Source: Brachybacterium halotolerans
GTDB taxonomy: Bacteria > Actinomycetota > Actinomycetes > Actinomycetales > Dermabacteraceae
NCBI RefSeq assembly: GCF_016623465.1
Contig: NZ_JAEDAJ010000001.1
Coordinates: 903,154-967,153 of the forward strand
Direction: 5' to 3'
Length of the DNA stretch: 64,000 nucleotides
Shown: in pieces, positions 8,475 through 17,110 of the stretch
How the letters are laid out: every line of letters starts with the position of its first letter
Numbering within the stretch: the stretch's first letter is position 1
Notes under the pieces: model-generated
Database searches by the model: none
Seen by the model: the letters and a program-made list of their open reading frames with translations, nothing else
What the model was told of the DNA's origin: nothing
Made by a program: the position numbers and the translations under genes

Positions 8475-9980
8475 TCGGCGGCCCGCCTCCTCCAGGATCC
8501 GTTCGGCCTCGTCGAGCGCGACATGGAGGATCGGGGCGCCGACGAAGCGCTCCCCCTCGCGGCGGAGCAGGCCGACCGCGGCGAGCTCCTCGAGGTCGGC
8601 GCGGACGTCGTCCCCGTCGGGCCCCGTGGTCACCTCTGCGCCGTCGGGTCCGCACGCCGCACGCAGCGCGGAGAGCGTCTCGGGCAGTCCGCGCAGACCG
8701 CCCTCCTCGGGGCCGCGCATGCCGAGGCCGGCGAGGAGGCTGACGATCACGGCGCGCGCGAAGCGGAGGAACTCCTCGGGCTCCGCGGTCGTGGGGCGCA
8801 GCTGCGGTGAGTCCGCGTCGCCCGCCGCGCCGACGCCGCCGTCGGCCGGAGCATCGGGGACGACCCGTCGGCCCTCGCGGACCAGCCACCCTCCGTCGAG
8901 CAGCGCGATCCAGGGGCCCACGATCCCGGGCGCCTCCCACATCGACCGCACGTCCCTCGGCCGCGCTTCGGACCCGCTGCCCAGATGGGCGAGGACCCTG
9001 CTCGTCGCGGCGCGATCGAGCCCCGCCGTGGAGGTCACGGTGATGCCGCTGCCGACCGTCTCGAGCAGCACGACGGCCGCGCGCACGAACGGCACCCTCG
9101 CGGCCATCTCCGCGCGCAGCACCATGTCCTCAGCGTCCGACTGGCCCGGGCCCGGTGGGGTCTCGGGCGTCGGCTCGCTCACGCGGTGAGGGGAGGGCGG
9201 CCACACCGGCCACGGCTCCTCCGGATCCTCGCCGTGGTGGCCTCGCGTGCGGCTGTCGCGTGGCTGTCGTCGGCCGGCGGCGTGCGGTCCTCGATGGGCG
9301 TCGGATGAAGGCCCTCGCTGGAGGCGGTCGACCTCCGCGATCCCGTCGTGATCCCCCGGCTGGGCGCGCATCGTCGCGGGGTCGTACGGCACGGAAGGGT
9401 CGGTGAGGCGGCCCGTCCGGCTGAGCTGGGTGCGCTCGTCATCGGGCAGCGAGTCGTACCAGTCGATGTACCCCATGAGCGCGGCCTCGTCGCGCGGGTC
9501 CAGGCCGTGCTCGAGGCCGTAGCCGATGAGGTTCGTGGAGAAGGAGCGGCGAGAGGGGTCGTCGGCCGCCTCGAGCACCGCGAACTCGAGGTCGGCGAGC
9601 GTGCGCGCGGCGGCCTCGGGACGCATCGAGCGGCGCGACCAGCGCCCGGTCTCCTGGAGGAACACGAAGAAGCGGGTGAGGGCCGGGACCAGGTCCATCG
9701 AGGCCTCGCGGACCTGGATGACGGTGCGCGGGACCAACTGCGTGAGCAGCTGCTCGATCACCGGGCCCGTCCATTCGCCGACGTCGTCGCTCGCGAGCCG
9801 TGAGGATTTCAGACGCAGCAGCGCGTCCACGAGCTGGGTCTCCGAGGTGACGTCGACGCCCCGCGCCGTGACCGGATCCGCGCCCGCTCCCGGTGCCTCC
9901 AGCCAGACGGAGTACTCGGCGAGCGCCTGCGCACGCTCGCGGTCGCCCGTGTCCGGGGCCTGCCGCTTGTTCCTGGGCAT
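8460..9980 (-). CDS. Hypothetical protein, two-domain with disordered linker
   Basis: A 506-residue cytoplasmic protein I do not recognise. Residues about 1-190 form one predominantly helical region (LVDALLRLKSSRLASDDVGEWTG, FFVFLQETGRWS, YIDWYDSLPDDERTQ). A linker of roughly 80 residues (about 200-280) is rich in Arg, His, Pro and Glu and looks disordered. The last 200 residues contain MAARVPFVRAAVVLLETVG and two LL-R-EG segments (WLVREGRRVV, LLRREGERFV) resembling winged-helix tails, which would suggest nucleic-acid or regulatory binding, but this is only inference. The ATG at 9980 is chosen over the one 18 bases upstream. It is convergent with GH13 and divergent from GH125. Confidence 0.7.
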   Translation of the reverse strand: MPRNKRQAPDTGDRERAQALAEYSVWLEAPGAGADPVTARGVDVTSETQLVDALLRLKSSRLASDDVGEWTGPVIEQLLTQLVPRTVIQVREASMDLVPALTRFFVFLQETGRWSRRSMRPEAAARTLADLEFAVLEAADDPSRRSFSTNLIGYGLEHGLDPRDEAALMGYIDWYDSLPDDERTQLSRTGRLTDPSVPYDPATMRAQPGDHDGIAEVDRLQRGPSSDAHRGPHAAGRRQPRDSRTRGHHGEDPEEPWPVWPPSPHRVSEPTPETPPGPGQSDAEDMVLRAEMAARVPFVRAAVVLLETVGSGITVTSTAGLDRAATSRVLAHLGSGSEARPRDVRSMWEAPGIVGPWIALLDGGWLVREGRRVVPDAPADGGVGAAGDADSPQLRPTTAEPEEFLRFARAVIVSLLAGLGMRGPEEGGLRGLPETLSALRAACGPDGAEVTTGPDGDDVRADLEELAAVGLLRREGERFVGAPILHVALDEAERILEEAGRRRGTP

Positions 9981-10041
9981 GCCACCAGGGTGCCCCACGC
10001 GAGGGTCGAGGACCAGGGGCAGACCGAAGGCGCACCCCGAC

Positions 10042-10089
10042 GGGGCAGGCCGACCGGCAGACGATGGGGCAGGCCGACGGGCAAACGAT
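10042..10089. repeat. 24-bp tandem repeat in divergent intergenic region
   Basis: Two adjacent 24-base copies (10042-10065 and 10066-10089) starting GGGGCAGGCCGAC and ending ACGAT, identical at 22 of 24 positions, followed by a decayed partial copy. They lie between the unknown gene and the GH125 gene. Confidence 0.8.
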
Positions 10090-10219
10090 GGGCGGACGAC
10101 GGGGCAGGGGCAGCGGTGACCGGTCGACGCCCGCTGGGCCTGTCCGATGGACTCCGCAGACGATGCGGAGCGCTGAAACCGATCGCCCCGCAGAGCGCTT
10201 TCCGCATACTCTTGCGCGG

Positions 10220-11548
10220 GTGAGCTTCACCGTGGAACCCCAGATCGCCGATGCCGTGCGCTCGGCCGCCGACCGTGTCCGCAGCGAGCTCGGCGAGGAG
10301 GCCGGATCGTTCGTCGGGGCGGCAATGCTGCGCACTCTCACCGACACGATCACCCTCGCGGAGGACGGCACCGCCTTCGTCATCACGGGCGACATCCCCG
10401 CGATGTGGCTGCGCGACTCGACCACGCAGATGTTCCCGTACCTGCGCCTCGCCGGCGACTGCGCACCGCTCGCGGACGTGCTCGCCGCGGTGGTGCGGCG
10501 CCAGCTGCGGATGATCGCGCACGATCCGTACGCGAATTCCGCGAACCTGGGCCCCACGGGCGCGCACCACGATGCGAACGACCTGTGCCAGGACCCGATG
10601 ATCTGGGAGCAGAAGTACGAGGTCGACTCGCTCGCGTTCCCGATCATCTTCGGTCACCGTCTGCTGCGGATCACCGGTCGCGAGGACCTGTTCGACGGTC
10701 TGGCCCACGGTGTGCTGCGCACGATCGTGGACCAGTGGCGGCTCGAGACCGAGCACGAGGAGCGCTCGCAGTACAGGTTCGTGCGCGACATCGGCATCCC
10801 CACGGAGACCCTGGACCGCGACGGACTGGGATCGCCCCTCGGCGTCACCGGCATGACCTGGAGCGGTTTCCGACCCTCCGACGACGCCTGCACCTTCGGC
10901 TACAATGTGCCGGCGAACCTGCAGGCGGCGCAGGCCCTGATGGCGATCGCGGACGTGGCGCTGTCGGTGTACGGCGACGAGGCGCTCGCGGCGGATGCCG
11001 ATGCTCTGCGCACTTCGATCCTCGAGGGCGTCGCGGCGCACGGCGTGGTCGAGCACGAGGGCTCCCGGATCTACGCCTACGAGGTCGACGGCCTGGGCGG
11101 GCAGCTGCTGATGGACGACGCGAACATGCCCTCGCTGCTGTCCCTGCCGCTGGATGCGCCCGACGTGCTGGATCCCGAGCTCGCGGACGCGACACGGGCG
11201 TTCTGCCTGGGGATGGCGAACCCGTACCGCTACTCGGGGACGGTGGCGACGGGCATCGGCAGCCCGCACACGCCCGAGCAGTATGTGTGGCCCATCGCCT
11301 TCGCCGTCGAGGGCCTGACCGGCACGCCGGAGCGGGGTCGCGAGATCATCCGACTGCTGCTCGCGACGGACGGCGGAACGGACCGCATGCACGAGTCCTT
11401 CCACGTGGATGACCCCGAGCGCTTCACCCGCCCCTGGTTCTCCTGGGCCGACGCCATGTTCTGCGAGCTCGCGCTGCACCTGACCGATGGTCCCGCGCCC
11501 GCGAGGTCGTTCGCGGAGCGGGCGGAGGTGTCCGGCCAGGAGAGGTGA
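10220..11548 (+). CDS. GH125 family exo-alpha-1,6-mannosidase
   Basis: A 442-residue metal-independent glycosidase of the former DUF1237 family. Diagnostic blocks are AMWLRDSTTQMFPYL near residues 60-75, the NSANLGPTGAHHDANDLC segment, WEQKYEVDSLAFP, SGFRPSDDACTFGYNVPANLQA near 215-235, and LLMDDANMPSLLSLP. GH125 enzymes remove non-reducing alpha-1,6-mannose by inversion. There is no signal peptide, so it acts on imported oligosaccharide. Start choice: a GTG at 10220 is 10 bases after CATACT (10205-10210), a possible -10 box for a leaderless message; an ATG at 10163 in the same frame is an alternative. Neither has a Shine-Dalgarno site. It sits beside the GH13/ABC operon, separated by the unknown gene. 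Confidence 0.92.
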   Translation: MSFTVEPQIADAVRSAADRVRSELGEEAGSFVGAAMLRTLTDTITLAEDGTAFVITGDIPAMWLRDSTTQMFPYLRLAGDCAPLADVLAAVVRRQLRMIAHDPYANSANLGPTGAHHDANDLCQDPMIWEQKYEVDSLAFPIIFGHRLLRITGREDLFDGLAHGVLRTIVDQWRLETEHEERSQYRFVRDIGIPTETLDRDGLGSPLGVTGMTWSGFRPSDDACTFGYNVPANLQAAQALMAIADVALSVYGDEALAADADALRTSILEGVAAHGVVEHEGSRIYAYEVDGLGGQLLMDDANMPSLLSLPLDAPDVLDPELADATRAFCLGMANPYRYSGTVATGIGSPHTPEQYVWPIAFAVEGLTGTPERGREIIRLLLATDGGTDRMHESFHVDDPERFTRPWFSWADAMFCELALHLTDGPAPARSFAERAEVSGQER

Positions 11549-11590
11549 TCGGGGCCGACGGACGGCCGACGATCAGCAGTCTTCCTCCGC

Positions 11591-12769
11591 TCAGATCTCC
11601 TTGGTGGTGGCGTTCGGGTCGCGTGGACCTTCGGTGTCCTTCGAGCGCTTCGGCACAAAGGGATCCTTCTCCTCGTCATGCGGACGGTCGGGATTGACCA
11701 GACGGGACTCCAGCGACTTGGAGTAGACCTCCTGGGGATTCGAAGCGACCTCCACCGTGCCGTCGATGTCCTGCCACTCCCCGCCATCCACGGAGAACTG
11801 CCCCTCATAGGTGGTCGTCAGCGTGACGTCGTACCAGCCCTCATAGGCGAAGGTCGCGCTCACATCCTTCGACGGCCACGGCTCCCCAGGGTCATCCGTG
11901 ACGAGCACGTTCCCATCACCCAGATCCCACCGGTACTCCACCGGCGTGGCCCGGATCCTGACCGGAGTATCCAGCAGCTCCGTCTCCAGCACCTGCGGCT
12001 CCGAATCCGCATAGAGCACCAGGTCCATGTTCGCCGGCAACCACCCCTGCTCCGGACCTGCATGCGCCGACGCTGCCTTCACCGGCAGCTTCGCGAAGTC
12101 CTTCTGCGTGACGGTGATGACGACCGGCTTCTCGTCCTCGGCACTCTGAGACTGAGCGCCTTGAGGCGCTTCAGGAGTCTTCGAACCAATGCAGCGAGTA
12201 GAAGTAGAGGTACCTGCAGAACTACCTGCACCACGCAGTGAAGTAGTACCAACCTGACTCTGCCCGTCCCCACCCCCGCCTCGAGTTGTGGAAACTCCGG
12301 AGGTGTTCGGGATCATGACATCGACACCTGCGGTCCGAATCGTCGGCAATTCTTCCGCCGTACACGCATCAGGATCGGCCACACACTTTCCAACGTTGCC
12401 GTTTTGCGTGCATTTGTAGGGAGTGCGATCCACATCCTTCCATTCAGTTTCAAATATTGCAGAAATGGACGCCACCAAGCTCGAGAACGGATTAGAAGGC
12501 GGCGCGACCGCCTTCGTGCGCCCAGTCGGCCTATCGCGTCGATCTCGATCAGCCTTAGAATGACCCGGCCCCGTGTCAACCGGCCCATCTCCGCCTTCCC
12601 CTTTATTGATTTGCTCTTCGGCGCCAGCCCCAACCGAATCATCGTCGAGGAAGCCCTGGAAATCTCCGTACGCCGAGGAATGCCCGGCCAGAACGCCTGC
12701 AATCACGAAAAGGAACGCGATCGCCAACTTTGCCCTCGAGCAAGAGCGGCGGCGCACCCCCTCACCCAT
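11591..12769 (-). CDS. Exported PKD-like domain protein
   Basis: A 392-residue secreted or membrane-anchored protein. KLAIAFLFVIAGVLAGHSSA near residues 13-32 is a signal or anchor helix. A low-complexity acidic/Gly/Ser region follows, with CTQNGNVGKC and CVADPDACTAEE supplying Cys pairs. Around residues 265-330 a PKD-like beta-sandwich is suggested by VEYRWDLGDGNVLVTDD and FAYEGWYDVTLTTTYEG. The tail is highly charged. The ATG overlaps the stop of the upstream lipoprotein gene by eight bases, so translation is probably coupled. The first third is visibly poorer in GC than its surroundings, suggesting fast change or acquisition. The partner of this domain is unknown. Confidence 0.8.
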   Translation of the reverse strand: MGEGVRRRSCSRAKLAIAFLFVIAGVLAGHSSAYGDFQGFLDDDSVGAGAEEQINKGEGGDGPVDTGPGHSKADRDRRDRPTGRTKAVAPPSNPFSSLVASISAIFETEWKDVDRTPYKCTQNGNVGKCVADPDACTAEELPTIRTAGVDVMIPNTSGVSTTRGGGGDGQSQVGTTSLRGAGSSAGTSTSTRCIGSKTPEAPQGAQSQSAEDEKPVVITVTQKDFAKLPVKAASAHAGPEQGWLPANMDLVLYADSEPQVLETELLDTPVRIRATPVEYRWDLGDGNVLVTDDPGEPWPSKDVSATFAYEGWYDVTLTTTYEGQFSVDGGEWQDIDGTVEVASNPQEVYSKSLESRLVNPDRPHDEEKDPFVPKRSKDTEGPRDPNATTKEI

Positions 12770-13379
12770 CGACGACCTTCTCAGTCTTCAAGTTGAAGGC
12801 ATTCACCACCCACGAACCTTCGCTCCACGACATGCCGCCCACCGTCCCGTACCTTGTATCAGGCTCCTGCTTGAGTCGCGAGTTGCCGTAAACAGGTTCC
12901 GAGTGTTCAGAGAGAATGAAGGTGTAGCCGACTTCAAGCTCATGCTTCTCGGATTCATATGTGCGGAGATCGCGGTCATCGATCGTAGCCCGAGACCACC
13001 ATTTTCCCGTCTTGTTAAGTTTCTCGATTTCGTGCAAGTTTTGATCACAACTGGCGCAACTTTCGCCAAAGAGACTTTTAAGCACTTCCGTGTCCCCCGT
13101 CTGATAGGACCAAAGCATCACAGCCCAAAAGTATTTGTACGCCTGCTCCGCCCCCTCATTCGTGTGCTCATCCATCCCCGCGTAATCCTTCGGGTCGGGC
13201 TTCGGCACGTCCGGCTTCGCGCTCTCGCCTCCCCCATCGGACTGCTCCACGGGGGCAGACGCGGTGGCTTCGCTGCCAGCGCTGGGAGAGGGGTCGTCCT
13301 TGTCACCGCAGCCGGTCATCAGACCGGCGGCGAGAGCGAGGACGGCGAGGGAGGAGAGGGCGCGTCGAGTCGTCGTCAT
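12762..13379 (-). CDS. DUF6318 family lipoprotein
   Basis: A 205-residue lipoprotein. SLAVLALAAGLMTGC gives a lipobox Cys near residue 23, followed by a disordered Ser/Pro/Asp spacer. The conserved segment MDEHTNEGAEQAYKYFWAVMLWSYQTGDTEVLKSL with two Cys (CASC) a little later is the DUF6318 signature seen in many Micrococcales. The C-terminal half (EVGYTFILSEHSEPVY, GSWVVNAFNLKTEKV) looks like a small alpha+beta domain. The start was chosen at the signal peptide rather than at the ATG 33 bases upstream. It forms a coupled pair with the downstream PKD-like protein; the function is unknown, but both would face the outside. Confidence 0.85.
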   Translation of the reverse strand: MTTTRRALSSLAVLALAAGLMTGCGDKDDPSPSAGSEATASAPVEQSDGGGESAKPDVPKPDPKDYAGMDEHTNEGAEQAYKYFWAVMLWSYQTGDTEVLKSLFGESCASCDQNLHEIEKLNKTGKWWSRATIDDRDLRTYESEKHELEVGYTFILSEHSEPVYGNSRLKQEPDTRYGTVGGMSWSEGSWVVNAFNLKTEKVVDG

Positions 13380-13565
13380 GGCGGCTTCCGGGTGGGGGCG
13401 GGATGCCTGCACAGTATCCAGGCGACGCCCAGCCCGCCACTGCTCCCACCCCGTTGTGGATAACGGGAGCCACCCGATCGGACCCCATCGGACGGTCGCC
13501 TCGCGGGCAACATCCCCGCTTCACCAGGGCCCGCATAGCCCCCGTGTCACACCGTCAGAGATGCA

Positions 13566-14462
13566 TCATCCCAGCGCGTCGAGCTGCGCCCACTCCTCGT
13601 CGCTCAGCTGCACATCGCCGGCGGCGACGTTCTCCTCGAGGTGCGCTCGCTGGGAGGTGCCGGAGATCAGCACGGTGTTCGGGGCGCTGTGCAGAAGCCA
13701 TGCCTGGCCCACCTGCGAGGGCGTGGCCCCGTGCGCGGCGGCGATGCGCTGCACGATCTCCTCATCGGTGACCTTCGGGCCCTGGTGGAAGCCGCCGCCG
13801 AGCGGGAAGTACGGGATCCACGCGGCGGCCTTCTTCTCGGCGAGGTCGGCGAGCGCCTGGTCATGGCGGTCGACGGCGTTGAAGATGTTCTGGACGGCCT
13901 GCACCTCAACACCCAGGTCAAACGCCTGCCGCACCTGCTCGAGGCGCACATGGCTGAGGCCGATCCCCAGGATCTTGCCCTCGTCCTGCAGCGCGCGCAG
14001 CTCGCCGAGCTGATCTTCGAGCGGCACCTGCTGATCCCCCTCGACGACGAGTCCGGGGAGGAAGTCCATGCGGCGCAGATACAGGAGGTCCAACCGGTCG
14101 GTGCCGAGGGTCTGCAGGTTGATCTCCACGCTGTCGCGCAGCTCGGAGGGCTTCTGTGCCGCAGTCATCGGGAACGGTCCCTCGGGGGTCGAGCGCGCCC
14201 CGGCCTTAGTGGCGAGGAAGAGGTCGTCGCGGTGCGTGCCCAGCGCCTCGCGGATCAGCGAGTTCGCGAGCCCGTCCCCGTAGAAGTGGGCGGTGTCGAG
14301 CATGCGGATACCCAGGTCATAGACGTCGCGCAAGAGGGAGACGGCGGCATCGTGCCCGCCGGGCTGCTCGGCCGAGCGGTGCAGACTGCCCAGGCCGTAG
14401 CCGATGCGGGGCACGTCGCGCCCTCCGATGGGATACGTGCCAGCGAGGCCCGGGGTGCTCAT
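13566..14462 (-). CDS. Aldo/keto reductase
   Basis: A 298-residue TIM-barrel oxidoreductase (NADPH-dependent, 2Fe-free AKR fold). RMLDTAHFYGDGLANS supplies the catalytic Asp and Tyr (near residues 56 and 61), FLATKAG the Lys. In the usual tetrad a His follows in a DLLYLHR-type strand; here the strand reads LDLLYLRRMD, with Arg in place of His, so activity or substrate choice may differ. Cofactor-side motifs (ISGTSQRAHLEEN) are present near the C-terminus. GAGGAGATCCC directly before the ATG fixes the start. It is transcribed leftward, with a large palindromic element about 150 bases upstream. Confidence 0.9.
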   Translation of the reverse strand: MSTPGLAGTYPIGGRDVPRIGYGLGSLHRSAEQPGGHDAAVSLLRDVYDLGIRMLDTAHFYGDGLANSLIREALGTHRDDLFLATKAGARSTPEGPFPMTAAQKPSELRDSVEINLQTLGTDRLDLLYLRRMDFLPGLVVEGDQQVPLEDQLGELRALQDEGKILGIGLSHVRLEQVRQAFDLGVEVQAVQNIFNAVDRHDQALADLAEKKAAAWIPYFPLGGGFHQGPKVTDEEIVQRIAAAHGATPSQVGQAWLLHSAPNTVLISGTSQRAHLEENVAAGDVQLSDEEWAQLDALG

Positions 14463-14613
14463 GGGATCTCCTCATCTGCGGGGCCGACGGCCTCACGATA
14501 GGCGCTGCGGGCAGGGAGCCCGCTGAGCAATGACCAGGACTCGGCACGCCGCCGCGACCGCCCCGCAAGGTGGCGCCCACGCGCAGCCGAGGGCCGGGCA
14601 TCCGGCGGCCCGT

Positions 14614-14685
14614 GCACTTCGCGTCGTCATACGTCGGGTCACGGCATATATGACCGGTCACCCGACCTCTGACTACGCGAAGTGC
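14614..14685. repeat. 72-bp intergenic palindrome (26-bp arms)
   Basis: Left arm 14614-14639 begins GCACTTCGCG; right arm 14660-14685 ends CGCGAAGTGC. The arms pair over 26 bases with three mismatches, around a 20-base centre that itself contains the palindrome TGACCGGTCA (14651-14660). It sits between the TSUP gene and the aldo/keto reductase. The stem is far longer than a typical terminator. It has no coding potential I can support. Confidence 0.85.
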
Positions 14686-14758
14686 TCGCCTCGACCGGAG
14701 GCTCCTCCGGCGACCCGCCTCTATCCCGCCTGGATCCCGCTGCCGCCCCCGAGTCCGC

Positions 14759-15574
14759 TCACGCCCCCGCGATCAGCGCGGCCGCGGAGACCACGGTGAA
14801 CACCAGGATGGCCTTCTCGAAGACGCTCTGCGGGACGCGCTGGGCGATGCGCCGGCCGATCAGTGCGCTGAGGACGACGAGCGGTGCGAGCAGCACGTCC
14901 ATGAGCGCGTACTGCAGGCTGAACAGGCCCAGGCTCGCGGAGAACGGCAGCTTCAGCAGGTTCACGATCGCGAAGAACCAGGCGGAGGTCCCCAGGAAAG
15001 TCAGCACGGGCATACGCATCGCGTAGAAGTACATGGACATCGGCGGTCCGCCGGCGTTCGCGACCATCGTGGTGAAGCCGCCGAGCGATCCGTAGCCGAT
15101 GCGGCCGATCCTCCCGACGGTCGGCTCCTCCTCCCCGGCCGCGTTCCCGTCGCCCTGAATATCGTCGCGGCGGCGAGCGCGCAGGGTCGCGCGGCGGCGG
15201 CGCCACAGGGTGAGCGCGACTAGCAGCAGGAGGATCACGCCGATGCCGCCGCGCACGGCCGAGGCGTCGGCGTACTTGAGGAACAGCGCGCCCACCACGA
15301 GACCGACGAGCACGCTGGGGATCAGCCGGATCAGCGTGCGCCAGTCGGGCTCGCGCCGGTACATCCACAGCGCGGTCGCATCGCCCAGGATCAGCAGGAT
15401 CAGCAGCGCGGCGGTCGACTCCTTGGGCGGCAGGGCGAGGGCGAAAAGGCCCACGGCGATCGTCCCGGCGCCCGGCAGGGCGGACTTCGAGAAGCCGACC
15501 ACGAGAGCCCCGGCGATGACGAGCAGCCATTCGGCAGCGCCGAGCTGGGGCAGGTGGGACAGGAGCTCGCTGAT
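14759..15574 (-). CDS. TSUP (TauE/SafE) family permease, non-canonical start
   Basis: A membrane protein of about 270 residues with roughly eight helices in two halves. GFSKSALPGAGTIAVGLFAL and GFTTMVANAGGPPMSMYFYA are the paired G-x-x-S and NAGGP re-entrant motifs of TSUP transporters, which export or import sulfite, sulfoacetate or other organosulfur anions. An Arg-rich and acidic cytoplasmic loop separates the halves. The first canonical start (GTG at 15502) would cut helix 1 in two. The natural N-terminus is preceded by GAGGAGGA (15585-15578) followed by ATC ATC, so ATC at 15574 is the best-placed initiator; no ATG, GTG or TTG occurs in frame up to the stop at 15628. The start is therefore inferred. 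Confidence 0.8.
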   Translation of the reverse strand: MSELLSHLPQLGAAEWLLVIAGALVVGFSKSALPGAGTIAVGLFALALPPKESTAALLILLILGDATALWMYRREPDWRTLIRLIPSVLVGLVVGALFLKYADASAVRGGIGVILLLLVALTLWRRRRATLRARRRDDIQGDGNAAGEEEPTVGRIGRIGYGSLGGFTTMVANAGGPPMSMYFYAMRMPVLTFLGTSAWFFAIVNLLKLPFSASLGLFSLQYALMDVLLAPLVVLSALIGRRIAQRVPQSVFEKAILVFTVVSAAALIAGA

Positions 15575-15765
15575 GATTCCTCCTCGGGGAGCGGCTCGCG
15601 GCGCCGCGCGAGATCGATGAGGACGCTACATCCGGCGCGGGCGGCGGGGCGGGGGCGTCCGCCGCCCGGGCGGCGCTGCCGATGCGGTCCCGCCCCGTGA
15701 CAGGCTCATCTCAGTCCCCATACGTCCCGCCGTCGACCCCACCCCACCCACCCCGAGAGGACCCC

Positions 15766-17049
15766 ATGAAGACCATCGTCCTGGACGACGACCCCACGGG
15801 CACGCAGTCCGCGACCGGCGTGACCGTACTGCTGGACCTCTCCGAGGAGACGCTCGAGCGGGACCTCGAGGAGGCCCTGACCGGGGCGGACTCGGTGTAC
15901 GTGCAGACCAACAGCCGGGCACTGCCCCCGGACGAGGCCGTCGCCCTGGCGCGACGCGTGCAGGCGGCGGGGCTCGCCGTGGGCGAGCGGTCCGGTGAGC
16001 AGGTGCGGTTCGTGCTGCGCGGAGATTCGACGCTGCGCGGGCACGTGTTCGCCGAGACCGAGGTGTTCCTCGAGGACGCCGTCATGCTGTTCGTCCCGAC
16101 CTTCCCCGACGGCGGCCGCACCACCCGCGACGGCATGCACCTGGTGCGCATCGACGGCCAGGACCTGCCCGCCCACGAGACGGAGTACGCCGAGGATCCG
16201 GTGTTCGGCTTCACCACCGGTTACCTGCCCGACTACGTGGGGCAAGCCTCGGGCCGTCGCGGCGTCCCCGTGCCCCTCGCCGACGTCCGCGCGGGAGCTC
16301 TCGAGCGTGCGCTGACCGCAGCCGAGCCGGGCGAGGTGGTCCTGCCCGACGCGGTGACGGACGAGGACATCGCGCTGATCGCCCGCGCGGTCGACGCGGC
16401 GGCAGAGCACGGCACGCGGATCGTGGTGCGCTCGGCCTCGCCGCTCGCGGCCCACCTCGCGGGGGTCGCGAGCGAGGGTCGGCTGCCGCTTCCCCTGGAG
16501 CGGCCGACGGGCGAGACCCTGCTCGTGTGCGGTTCGCACACGGCGGGTGCGACGGCGCAGCTCGCGCAGGTCACGCAGCGATTCGGCGAGCCGACGCTCG
16601 TCGGCACCGAGGCGGCCCTCGCGGATCCCGCCACGGCGGGGCACGCGGCGGCGGACGCGGTCGCCTCAGTCGGCACTGCCGCCCCAGCGACCCGGACCGA
16701 CGACGCCACGTCCCTCCTGCTGCTGTCGACCGAGCGGCAGCGCTCCGCGAGCCACGGCACGCTCGGTCACGGCGAACGAGTGATGGCGGCTCTGACCACA
16801 GCCGTCGCGGATCTGCTGCCGCGCGTGGGCACGGTGATCTCGAAGGGCGGGATCACCTCGGCGGAGGTCGCGCGCAGGGGTCTCGGCGCGCGCACGGCGC
16901 ACGTGCTCGGCCAGATCCTTCCCGGGATCTCGGCGTGGCGCCTGAGCGCCCGGGACGGCCGCGAGCTGCTGTACATCGTGGTCCCCGGGAACGTGGGCGA
17001 CCAGGGCACGCTCGTCAGGGTGCTTGAGGCCGTCGGCATCACCGGTTGA
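15766..17049 (+). CDS. Four-carbon acid sugar kinase family protein
   Basis: A 427-residue kinase of the former DUF1537 family. The N-terminal domain begins KTIVLDDDPTGTQSATGV, where the Asp-Asp-x-Thr-Gly-x-x motif is the substrate site, followed by LRGDSTLRGHV and FVPTFPDGGRTT. The C-terminal nucleotide domain contains VISKGGITSAEVARRGLG near residues 360-378 and VPGNVGD. Family members phosphorylate threonate, erythronate, 2-oxo-tetronate or related acids. GAGAGGACCCC precedes the ATG. No aldolase or dehydrogenase partner is adjacent, unlike the second kinase of this family at 48.3-49.5 kb; the two are clearly diverged paralogues. Confidence 0.9.
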   Translation: MKTIVLDDDPTGTQSATGVTVLLDLSEETLERDLEEALTGADSVYVQTNSRALPPDEAVALARRVQAAGLAVGERSGEQVRFVLRGDSTLRGHVFAETEVFLEDAVMLFVPTFPDGGRTTRDGMHLVRIDGQDLPAHETEYAEDPVFGFTTGYLPDYVGQASGRRGVPVPLADVRAGALERALTAAEPGEVVLPDAVTDEDIALIARAVDAAAEHGTRIVVRSASPLAAHLAGVASEGRLPLPLERPTGETLLVCGSHTAGATAQLAQVTQRFGEPTLVGTEAALADPATAGHAAADAVASVGTAAPATRTDDATSLLLLSTERQRSASHGTLGHGERVMAALTTAVADLLPRVGTVISKGGITSAEVARRGLGARTAHVLGQILPGISAWRLSARDGRELLYIVVPGNVGDQGTLVRVLEAVGITG

Positions 17050-17110
17050 GCCCGTCGGGCCGACGGCAGGGTCCCTCAGCCGTCGACCCACCGACCCGCC
17101 GCCCGCGTCG

